Shown here one piece after another: positions 18,201 through 20,950 of a stretch of 26,696 bases of DNA. Origin of the DNA: Pleurobrachia bachei (taxonomy: Eukaryota > Ctenophora > Tentaculata > Cydippida > Pleurobrachiidae); NCBI GenBank assembly GCA_000695325.1, contig AVPN01000564.1, positions 1-26,696 of the forward strand, given 5' to 3'. A program made the translations under genes and the position numbers. The notes beneath the pieces are model-generated. The model was not told where the DNA came from. It ran no database searches and saw only the letters and a list, made by a program, of their open reading frames with translations. Each line of letters starts with the position of its first letter. Within the stretch, counting starts at the first letter, position 1.

Positions 18201-18454
18201 AGTTCTAGCGGAAGCTCAATGACCATTGTCTACGAGAGTAAGTTCAACTCTCCTTTTTCTCCCTCCATTTCTCTCTATTTTTCTCTCTTTTTCTGGACAT
18301 TGTTCAACATTCAACTTCTCTCGTACATTTCACTACATTCTTCCTACACCAGCTGACTCCATGTCTAACCCACGCCCTTGTTTTCCCAGCAATCCACGCG
18401 GAAGGACAGGCCGTACCAGTTTCACATGGCATCACTAAAGTTAAATCTGGTTAG
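1..18454 (+). CDS. Giant Lys/Cys-rich modular protein gene, 5'-partial, 46 visible exons
   Basis: I do not recognise this family. Seen: 46 exons joined by GT-AG introns give a continuous frame (about 7.1 kb coding, about 2,380 residues, not counting duplicated exons) ending at TAG 18452-18454. The protein is rich in Lys, Cys, Tyr and Trp. It has two families of degenerate modules, a polybasic block between them, a beta-sandwich-like domain near the C-terminus and a Gly/Ser tail. No membrane segment is visible; the N-terminus and any signal peptide are off the left edge. Most introns are phase 1, the pattern typical of extracellular modular proteins grown by exon duplication. Inferred: a secreted, disulfide-rich, strongly cationic structural or matrix protein, possibly binding polyanions or mineral. 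Oddities are two internal tandem duplications whose junction exons break the frame, an unresolved frame change between exons 10 and 11, and a nested antisense gene. Gene reality is well supported; function is unknown. Confidence 0.8.
338..650. repeat. GA microsatellite tracts and a hairpin in intron 2
   Basis: Intron 2 (299-763) holds two GA-rich tracts, about 317-415 and 584-650 (nearly pure GAGAGG/GAGAGT). Between them is a perfect 12-bp inverted repeat, CTCTCTGGTTTG at 430-441 and its complement at 454-465, with a 12-nt loop. No exon was found here. Confidence 0.75.
764..1579 (+). CDS. Exons 3-6 of the giant gene: Lys/Cys-rich linker exons
   Basis: Exons are 764-859, 1002-1145, 1342-1386 and 1469-1579, all phase 1 to 1 with lengths divisible by three. 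Exon 3 gives a WRYKICKSNGKFCKVW stretch, exon 4 is Tyr/Lys/Val rich, exon 5 is only 15 codons (ICKIKKLPK), and exon 6 has KKKKCQDKN ... YYSLKMC ... KKCSTVYVKR. The C-x-YxxxxC-x-C spacing of exons 3 and 6 resembles the core of the later type-2 modules, which hints at a common origin. Function unknown; the tiny exon 5 is the least certain. Confidence 0.65.
1580..2062. other. Intron 6, AT-rich, no feature recognised
   Basis: This 483-bp intron is rich in A/T on the left and pyrimidine-rich on the right. Phase matches exons 6 and 7 directly, so no hidden exon is needed. I see no repeat or conserved element in it. Confidence 0.6.
2063..2448 (+). CDS. Exons 7-8 of the giant gene: type-1 module, second copy
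   Basis: Exon 7 is 2063-2215 (acceptor ctaccag, donor gtacgt) and exon 8 is 2341-2448 (acceptor tctcag, donor gtaagt), both phase 1 to 1. Exon 7 encodes KKWYIAGKVVKKCKIKK followed by CVCWYRYKACQSKKYC and a STFPKG end. Exon 8 begins AFAYKGKSAKINEI. The copies in exons 1-2 and 12-13 share the Cys spacing, the WYRY aromatic cluster and the exon border after FPKG. No known domain is recognised. Confidence 0.72.
2560..3393 (+). CDS. Exons 9-11 of the giant gene, with an unresolved frame change
   Basis: Exon 9 is 2560-2776 (phase 1 to 2), exon 10 is 2897-2989 (2 to 2) and exon 11 is 3286-3393. Exon 9 has YCSAVGEYKN ... IKIYTFKVCKGGKKPCKKV, similar in spacing to the later YxVCK modules. Exon 10 ends in phase 2, but exon 11 (DCKAKNAKDYIKHTF ...) needs an incoming phase of 1. 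Joining the two as drawn hits TGA after three codons. Explanations are an unseen exon in 2990-3285, a different border, or a one-base error in the six-A run at 3286-3291. Exon 11 itself is open, with a good donor and the correct outgoing phase. Confidence 0.6.
3496..3835 (+). CDS. Exons 12-13 of the giant gene: type-1 module, third copy
   Basis: Exon 12 is 3496-3657 (acceptor ttctgcag, phase 1 to 1) and exon 13 is 3738-3835 (phase 1 to 0). Exon 12 encodes EKCGGKKKCVCWYRYETC, then a Cys and SSSFPKG, which is the clearest match to exon 7. Exon 13 begins ALAFEGRNKHISI, parallel to exons 2 and 8. This is the last type-1 module before the polybasic exon. The copies are well diverged in DNA, so this is an old repeat, unlike the near-identical duplications further right. 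Confidence 0.72.
3947..4543 (+). CDS. Exons 14-16 of the giant gene: transition to type-2 modules
   Basis: Exons are 3947-4082 (phase 0 to 1), 4179-4313 (1 to 1) and 4433-4543 (1 to 1). Exon 14 starts with a Lys run and has KKCSGIASS ... VYTVTMCDLDEKCSEVYTTY. Exon 15 has two Cys in a Lys-rich context. Exon 16 encodes QVKKCYTKTCANKIG ... VCHKMYTYNICPRP, the first example of the CHxxYxYxxC core that dominates after the polybasic exon. The donor of exon 14 overlaps a palindromic GTAACCATGACAAC motif. Confidence 0.68.
4349..4395. repeat. Palindromic GTTACCATGGTTAC-type motifs in intron 15
   Basis: GTTACCATAGTTAC at 4349-4362 and GTCACCATGGTTAC at 4382-4395 are imperfect 14-bp palindromes. The same family recurs in other introns of this gene (5575-5606, 13083-13120, 13551-13564, 14492-14595) and resembles the RFX X-box consensus. 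Confidence 0.6.
4663..5277 (+). CDS. Exon 17 of the giant gene: polybasic Arg/Lys/Gly block
   Basis: This is a 615-nt exon (205 codons, phase 1 to 1; acceptor cttcag, donor gtaagt). Residue order: a short Cys-containing lead, a run of six Gln (five CAG, one CAA), an acidic segment with SPVEDAPGEVEML and LEADLAEVE, then about 115 residues made almost only of Arg, Lys and Gly, then a C-terminal KVVRCKPKTISYIMPDK stretch. The basic part has about six tandem RRRKGKGK units coded by a 24-bp repeat. Multi-Arg sites directly after the acidic segment would suit subtilisin-like proprotein convertases. Inferred role: binding of a polyanion (nucleic acid, sulfated glycan, silica or phosphate mineral) or a cleaved cationic peptide. 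A nuclear role is less likely given the Cys-rich modules on both sides. Confidence 0.75.
4906..5060 (+). repeat. 24-bp coding minisatellite in exon 17
   Basis: Tandem units of about 24 bp, of the form gacgaaggaagggtaaggga plus a few bases, repeat about six times and then decay into a purine-rich GAAG/GGAGG tract up to about 5195. One unit codes for eight residues (RRRKGKGK). Units differ mainly at AAA/AAG and GGA/GGG third positions. The purine skew also leaves long open frames on the opposite strand and in another forward frame, which I regard as composition artefacts. Confidence 0.8.
5373..7009 (+). CDS. Exons 18-23 of the giant gene: first type-2 modules
   Basis: Exons: 5373-5532 (phase 1 to 2), 5641-5756 (2 to 1), 5950-6089 (1 to 0), 6229-6379 (0 to 1), 6712-6839 (1 to 0), 6934-7009 (0 to 1). 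The module reads: CFSWTAPKC; a Lys/aromatic helix-like stretch (FTKAWNKYYASIKKKYPS); CTKYKGYKL; AITKEDKCWKKAYG; then HNFTVCKVIDKG. The next copies have TKCVKATTWDKPSCF ... TKEKCYAKSYG ... CVNLYTYNLC and CKKYNGYKLKGDI ... VKKCWKK. Module borders drift relative to exon borders, but Cys, Trp and Tyr positions are kept. Inferred: an extracellular repeat held by disulfides. No named domain is recognised. Confidence 0.72.
5575..5606. promoter_or_regulatory. X-box-like palindromes in intron 18
   Basis: GTTGCCATGGAAAC (5575-5588) is an exact match to the classic RFX X-box form GTTNCCATGGNAAC. A weaker copy, GTTACAATGGTAAC, follows at 5593-5606. Whether this is a working enhancer or a dispersed repeat cannot be told from one locus. 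Confidence 0.4.
5783..5870. repeat. Decanucleotide tandem repeat in intron 19
   Basis: About nine imperfect copies of CCAATAGTAA with point variants (CCAGTGGTAA, TCGAATAGTA, CCAGTAGTAA). The repeat starts some 25 bp after the donor of exon 19. Confidence 0.75.
6380..6711. repeat. Intron 21 with a foldback element
   Basis: The intron contains an inverted repeat: GGCCACTAAGT at 6483-6493 and its complement at 6584-6594. The pairing extends imperfectly through AG and CATGC, enclosing about 90 bp. It could be a small MITE-like foldback. No coding sequence was seen. Confidence 0.5.
7010..7503. other. Intron 23, long, with a small hairpin
   Basis: A 494-bp intron. The only structure seen is a hairpin with arms GGGAGGAATGGTAAA (about 7161-7175) and TTTACCATCCCTCCC (about 7196-7210). 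The remainder is pyrimidine-rich, including a run of nine C before 7380. Confidence 0.5.
7504..7953 (+). CDS. Exons 24-25 of the giant gene (inside duplication 1, left copy)
   Basis: Exon 24 is 7504-7620 (acceptor cttcag, phase 1 to 1) and exon 25 is 7792-7953 (acceptor catcag, donor gttagt, phase 1 to 1). Exon 24 encodes NFCGKMYKFTVCKVSTGK ... CTTLSSYTKPK and exon 25 encodes YSKVNLKAYYQKKFDMVI, then KKYAGYGLTTDGIKKEKKCW. Together they are one full type-2 module. Exon 25 joins in frame either to exon 26 (10724) or to its own copy at 9374. Confidence 0.75.
8208..8647 (-). CDS. Nested antisense gene: small secreted eight-cysteine protein, copy 1
   Basis: Two exons on the minus strand inside the intron after exon 25. 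Exon 1 is 8647-8570 (26 codons from ATG) and exon 2 is 8435-8208 (75 codons plus TAG), separated by a 134-nt GTGAG...CAG intron, phase 0. The 101-residue product starts with a classic signal peptide (MFALYLVLVLTSALVSAG, likely cut near residue 18). The rest is a Cys-rich peptide with Cys at 22, 24, 32, 43, 58, 69, 82 and 89, an even number suitable for four disulfides. Key stretches are KLQCPAGKPFIKKAYFKEC and DGIRVYGIDC. A polyadenylation hexamer (AATAAA on the minus strand) lies at 8053-8048. No family recognised; a secreted peptide of unknown role. It has no similarity to the host gene, so it is a separate nested gene. Confidence 0.72.
8755..8860. repeat. GA-rich low-complexity tract upstream of the antisense gene
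   Basis: A run dominated by GAGAGA and GGGATA, followed by A-rich GAAAATAGATAG-type sequence. It lies upstream of the nested minus-strand gene and is repeated at about 10337-10442. It could act as a GAGA-type promoter element, but nothing shows this directly. Confidence 0.55.
9081..9535 (+). CDS. Duplicated exons 24' and 25'; exon 24' is frame-broken at the junction
   Basis: Exon 25' is 9374-9535, identical by eye to exon 25. Exon 24' is a fusion made at the duplication junction. Its natural acceptor was lost and replaced by a cryptic one at 9080 (cttttacag), which adds five extra bases relative to the original exon. Read from exon 25 it goes out of frame and stops about 27 codons later. If exon 24' is skipped, exon 25 joins exon 25' in frame because both borders are phase 1. 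So exon 24' is either skipped, used as a premature-stop exon, or part of an assembly artefact. Confidence 0.5.
9790..10229 (-). CDS. Nested antisense gene: small secreted eight-cysteine protein, copy 2
   Basis: Exact structural copy of the 8208-8647 gene, shifted by 1,582 bp. Exon 1 is 10229-10152 and exon 2 is 10017-9790. The signal peptide and all eight cysteines are kept. Four bases differ in the exon 2 coding sequence: three are synonymous and one changes Ile67 to Val. A cluster of four substitutions lies in the intron just past the exon 1 donor. The AATAAA signal is also duplicated (9635-9630). Both copies look intact, so the duplication doubled a functional secreted-peptide gene, if the duplication is real. 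Confidence 0.68.
10724..12090 (+). CDS. Exons 26-30 of the giant gene: type-2 modules
   Basis: Exons: 10724-10846, 11062-11226, 11399-11476, 11610-11795 and 11932-12090, all phase 1 to 1. Exon 26: KKCHELSVYTVCKATG ... CVKITSWNKPT. Exon 27: LWKKIFDHYVKSGVQPKY, then RKKKCWKKEYG. Exon 28: HCQNLYVYKICK. Exon 29: VCKEYTTWTAPKGC, FWKEKFAVYIDKKIKPQY, KKYKGR. Exon 30: VEKCFSKKYGKKEAKLCHKL, YDLC, CAKRVTWDEPKG. These exons show the module consensus most cleanly: CW/CF - YG - CHxLYxYxxC - C - TW - P - FWKxKF - KKYKG. Confidence 0.75.
10863..10957. repeat. Short tandem repeat in intron 26
   Basis: Four imperfect units of TCGTCTGTTTGTGAGTC at 10863-10879, 10889-10905, 10912-10931 (variant) and 10941-10957, spaced about 26 bp apart. 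Several units carry a GTGAGT or GTAAGT-like donor string, so they could act as decoy 5' splice sites. Confidence 0.65.
12283..13541 (+). CDS. Exons 31-35 of the giant gene: type-2 modules and a Cys cluster
   Basis: Exons: 12283-12440 (phase 1 to 0), 12586-12820 (0 to 1), 12943-13070 (1 to 0), 13180-13311 (0 to 0), 13449-13541 (0 to 0). Exon 31 holds DHWKMIFTKYLQKKVVPKY and IKKEKKCWQKK. Exon 32 holds LQKCHNLYKYSVCK, CKDVTSWNYPTCFK and LTFWKSKWEAFIKTK, making it the best single-exon example. Exon 33 has TTKEKCFTKKYGN ... RCHAMNVYKVCKK. Exon 35 has an unusual five-Cys end (HCCSKCCSTYNDQ). Exon 31 uses the second of two closely spaced ttcccag acceptors; the first (about 12220) leads to poorer sequence. 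Confidence 0.74.
13719..14485 (+). CDS. Exons 36-38 of the giant gene
   Basis: Exons are 13719-13880 (phase 0 to 0), 14035-14161 (0 to 1) and 14336-14485 (1 to 1). Exon 36: KSTKCYNSNKGGYEFSYCTD, YKTKICKATDLKSC and RPTCFK. Exon 37: EWEAGIKEAGVAHFRKKYPD, then CDLDEYYGFSLIGN, a module whose basic face has become more acidic. Exon 38: KKECKKVSYKKKSKKYCHTI, YKICK, CAKITAYTSPQ. Exon 38 lies at the very left end of tandem duplication 2, whose unit starts five bases before it, just upstream of its acceptor AG. Confidence 0.73.
14486..14597. repeat. Intron 38 built from the CCATGGTTAC motif
   Basis: This 112-nt intron consists largely of repeats of GTTACCATGGTTACC followed by TTGTATTT-like spacers (motif copies at 14492, about 14519, 14550 and 14582). 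The last copy ends in the acceptor itself, GGTTACAG. The intron is duplicated at 15626-15737. Confidence 0.7.
14598..15301 (+). CDS. Exons 39-41 of the giant gene (inside duplication 2, left copy)
   Basis: Exons are 14598-14777, 14896-15018 and 15164-15301, all phase 1 to 1. Exon 39: FYILDKKFYQKEDFAHYIST, then a WFVDKDVSRLQKCWEKTYG end. Exon 40: KKKYCQSLYSYKIRRFVKK, then KSWDYPSG, a module lacking the second Cys of the usual YxVC pair. Exon 41: FEHNKYMDVSIAHSWYFYQI, aromatic-rich without Cys. The exon 41 donor leaves a T, which matters at the duplication junction. Confidence 0.72.
15457..16441 (+). CDS. Duplicated exons 38'-41', with a fused junction exon that stops
   Basis: Exons 39', 40' and 41' are 15738-15917, 16036-16158 and 16304-16441, copies of 39-41. 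The junction makes a hybrid exon: the start of exon 42 (acceptor at 15456) runs into the middle of the exon 38 acceptor region. Spliced at 15456, the frame reads YNAWIHRDNHEEGV then stop. Spliced at the old exon 38 acceptor (15475), the T left by exon 41 plus AG makes TAG. Only skipping the hybrid exon (41 to 39', both phase 1) keeps the frame. Copy 2 is therefore used with skipping, is non-coding, or is an assembly artefact. Confidence 0.5.
16597..16731 (+). CDS. Exon 42 of the giant gene
   Basis: 135 nt, phase 1 to 1 (acceptor catcag, donor gtgagt). It encodes YNAWIKSWKDDFAYHQHRK, then an acidic DSDETITVFEFQLCRKF end. It has the FWK-like helix region of the type-2 module and a single Cys. 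Its first 14 bases are also present at 15457-15470 as part of duplication 2. Confidence 0.7.
16904..17740 (+). CDS. Exon 43 of the giant gene: last Cys module plus lectin-like domain
   Basis: An 837-nt exon (279 codons, phase 1 to 1), much longer than its neighbours. Its first 100 or so residues hold a last degenerate type-2 module (VGKECYQTKWGKKLFNLC, KKCRR, ADCFTF). From about 17200 the composition changes to a beta-sandwich-like domain: IANGGFTAAAPS, VPKGWTNVG, GGTFVRLNSNNIIIKM, GQFRVQLG, WYTVRVGYYIATSSKLTLKI, then DLAIDNVHF. The N-GGF ... P-GW ... LDNV-type ending is the usual outline of galactose-binding-like/CBM jelly rolls. The domain call is inferred from pattern only. It could anchor the protein to a glycan. 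Confidence 0.68.
17880..18454 (+). CDS. Exons 44-46 of the giant gene: Gly/Ser C-terminal tail and stop
   Basis: Exons are 17880-17994 (phase 1 to 2), 18167-18237 (2 to 1) and 18390-18454 (phase 1 to stop TAG). The tail is low-complexity and no longer Lys/Cys rich: PLPPDGAPGLRHPAMYGGGY, RTSGSSSGSSMTIVYE, then HAEGQAVPVSHGITKVKSG. No GPI signal or membrane helix is seen, so the protein probably ends free. The only AATAAA I noticed downstream on this strand before PRPF39 is at 19346-19351 (and its duplicate), so the 3' end is uncertain. Confidence 0.68.
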
Positions 18455-18466
18455 ATGACTGTGTTC

Positions 18467-18721
18467 GGCTGGGTGGTGTAGTGGTAACACACTCGCCTCT
18501 CATGCAGAAGGTCCCGGGTTCGGGACCCGACGCAAGCCGTCTAGTTGACCGAGCTATAAATTGGTACAGCATCTGCTGGAAAGTCACACTCCCTTGCACG
18601 TATGGTTGGTCACCAGGCTGCAAGTTTAGTACTTCGGTGCGGAGTGGCTTAGGACTTAAAATCGGAGATAAGCACCGCAGGCAACCCAATGATTGGGATA
18701 GACCTGGACTTTGACTTGACT
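18467..18721 (+). mobile_element. tRNA-derived SINE
   Basis: The head (18467 to about 18535) has Pol III promoter boxes: an A box within TGGTGTAGTGGTAACAC and a B box within GGGTTCGGGACCC, with an anticodon-like CTCTCAT loop that resembles tRNA-Glu. A roughly 170-bp unrelated body follows, ending in a TTGACTTGACT simple repeat. A possible 5-bp target duplication (TGTTC) sits at 18462-18466 and 18722-18726. It lies 12 bp after the stop codon of the giant gene, so it forms part of that gene's 3' UTR. Confidence 0.75.
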
Positions 18722-19369
18722 TGTTCAACTCTGGGTAGAACGCTGGCCGGTAGGAGATTCCAGGGCAGGAAAGGATGACAAGGGTAGATTAGATTGACTG
18801 ATGTAACGGGTAGAACCCCAAATTCCTGATTAAGAACTGAAATGACATAATGGGCAGGATCCCATTTTGCTAGTTTTATTACCATACTATTTTCCGTGAC
18901 CATTATCATCATCATATGTTGGAACAGAGACTGAGATACTAAAAATATCATTGCCTGTCAATACATTTTTTCGATTGGGTAATTGTTGAATTTAATGTTA
19001 TTGTTGTGATATTATGGAATGTTTTTTTGCAAATAACTAAATTTCCTTGTGAATACTAATGTAATTAATTAATTTTGAGGTTTGATGATTTTATAAATTC
19101 CTTAAGACAGTGTGTTATGAAATTATGTTTGTGAAAGCTGTCTTGATTTACATTTGAACTTCAACTTCAAGATATGAGTTGCAAATACGATGTTGCAATC
19201 TGAAAGTGAAAGTGAATCCAGAATCATTTTAATTTTCAGATTGGCATTGTATCGCGATTGATTGTTTTGACTTTGAGTTGAGTGTGCCATGATCCAGACA
19301 GCTTTCAGTCTACTAACATGGGATAATTTGGATTGTTTTGGATGAAATAAAATATTGGCGAGACTTTTT

Positions 19370-19538
19370 TATCGTGATTTTGCACGCGCAAATCCAATTT
19401 GGTGCTAATTTCTCACGCCGCGCAGCATTTGCGCGCGCCTATTCGTGTTTCAAGCAATTTCAGATTTTCAATTTTGAAAATTTCAGTCCTTAAAATTTTC
19501 AGAAATTCCCTCCTTTTTTAAATTTGTTTCTCCGCAAG
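19370..19538 (+). promoter_or_regulatory. Putative PRPF39 promoter region, upstream copy
   Basis: The sequence before the exon 1 ATG is CpG-richer than its surroundings. It contains an inverted repeat CGCGCAAAT (19385-19393) / ATTTGCGCG (19427-19435), and the first arm runs into a CCAAT box. TTTGCGCGC resembles an E2F-type site. No TATA box is placed convincingly. The start site is not visible. Confidence 0.45.
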
Positions 19539-19862
19539 ATGTCAGACGAAAACGTGAGTTACCGGGCACAAAACACCCTAGAATCAAGCTAGTTTGACTA
19601 TGTCATGTATCTACAGGAACTGGGAAAGAAACGGAAGCTGTCTGCAGAGGATGAAGTTGCCAAAAAACCGAGGGAAGATGTCGAAATGGAGGGAGAAGTA
19701 GAGCAACCTGTCGCTGAAGACCCTGCTCAGGATCCTGCTACAGAAACCCATGTCGATGGAGTGACTGAATCAGCTGAGGCATTAACTGTTACACCAGCCG
19801 ATACTTGTTCAACTCTGGGTAGAACGCTGGCCGGTAGGAGATTCCAGGGCAGGAAAGGATGA
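19539..19862 (+). pseudogene. PRPF39: Truncated 5' copy of PRPF39 (exon 1 and part of exon 2)
   Basis: Exon 1 (19539-19553, MSDEN) and the first 188 bp of exon 2 (from 19617) repeat the functional gene. The copy then breaks at 19804 into duplicated intergenic sequence. The frame runs on for about 19 foreign codons and stops at 19860-19862; the exon 2 donor is lost. As a stand-alone gene it is broken. Exon 1 and its donor are intact, however, so it may serve as an alternative first exon for the complete gene. Confidence 0.7.
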
Positions 19863-20453
19863 CAAGGGTAGATTAGATTGACTGATGTAACGGGTAGAAC
19901 CCCAAATTCCTGATTAAGAACTGAAATGACATAATGGGCAGGATCCCATTTTGCTAGTTTTATTACCATACTATTTTCCGTGACCATTATCATCATCATA
20001 TGTTGGAACAGAGACTGAGATACTAAAAATATCATTGCCTGTCAATACATTTTTTCGATTGGGTAATTGTTGAATTTAATGTTATTGTTGTGATATTATG
20101 GAATGTTTTTTTGCAAATAACTAAATTTCCTTGTGAATACTAATGTAATTAATTAATTTTGAGGTTTGATGATTTTATAAATTCCTTAAGACAGTGTGTT
20201 ATGAAATTATGTTTGTGAAAGCTGTCTTGATTTACATTTGAACTTCAACTTCAAGATATGAGTTGCAAATACGATGTTGCAATCTGAAAGTGAAAGTGAA
20301 TCCAGAATCATTTTAATTTTCAGATTGGCATTGTATCGCGATTGATTGTTTTGACTTTGAGTTGAGTGTGCCATGATCCAGACAGCTTTCAGTCTACTAA
20401 CATGGGATAATTTGGATTGTTTTGGATGAAATAAAATATTGGCGAGACTTTTT

Positions 20454-20622
20454 TATCGTGATTTTGCACGCGCAAATCCAATTTGGTGCTAATTTCTCAC
20501 GCCGCGCAGCATTTGCGCGCGCCTATTCGTGTTTCAAGCAATTTCAGATTTTCAATTTTGAAAATTTCAGTCCTTAAAATTTTCAGAAATTCCCTCCTTT
20601 TTTAAATTTGTTTCTCCGCAAG
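20454..20622 (+). promoter_or_regulatory. Putative PRPF39 promoter region, downstream copy
   Basis: Second copy of the CpG-rich segment, with the inverted repeat at 20469-20477 and 20511-20519, directly before the intact exon 1. Tandem identical promoters could both drive PRPF39, because exon 1 of either copy can splice in frame to exon 2 at 20701. Confidence 0.45.
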
Positions 20623-20950
20623 ATGTCAGACGAAAACGTGAGTTACCGGGCACAAAACACCCTAGAATCAAGCTAGTTTGACTATGTCATGTATCTACAG
20701 GAACTGGGAAAGAAACGGAAGCTGTCTGCAGAGGATGAAGTTGCCAAAAAACCGAGGGAAGATGTCGAAATGGAGGGAGAAGTAGAGCAACCTGTCGCTG
20801 AAGACCCTGCTCAGGATCCTGCTACAGAAACCCATGTCGATGGAGTGACTGAATCAGCTGAGGCATTAACTGTTACACCAGCCGATACAGCTGATACACC
20901 AGTGGAGGCAGCAGCTGAAGTTTCCGTCGAAAAGTCAGCCGCTGAAGATG
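20623..20950 (+). CDS. PRPF39: PRPF39 exons 1-2: acidic N-terminus with NLS
   Basis: Exon 1 is 20623-20637 (MSDEN, phase 0) and exon 2 is 20701-20950 (phase 0 to 1). Exon 2 begins ELGKKRKLSAEDEVAKKPRE, a bipartite-like nuclear localisation signal. It continues as a disordered Glu/Ala/Thr-rich tail (PVAEDPAQDPATETHVDG). The start was chosen as the first ATG after the CpG-rich region that splices in frame to the HAT exons. Confidence 0.82.

Larger units (their letters stand above)
18719..20888. repeat. Tandem duplication 3: two 1,084-bp copies
   Basis: Copy 1 starts at about 18721 and copy 2 at about 19805; copy 2 ends at about 20888. The dinucleotide AC is shared at both ends (18719-18720, 19803-19804, 20887-20888). 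I saw no base differences. Each copy has the upstream region, exon 1 and the first 188 bp of exon 2 of PRPF39. Confidence 0.9.

Noticed and set aside
18467-18535. A functional tRNA gene
   Set aside because: A and B boxes are present, but the acceptor stem does not close and the element continues into a SINE body with a simple-repeat tail.
18649-18951. Minus-strand ORFs in the intergenic region (and at 19727-20035)
   Set aside because: They cross the SINE border or the duplication junction and have no recognisable domain or promoter; chance frames.
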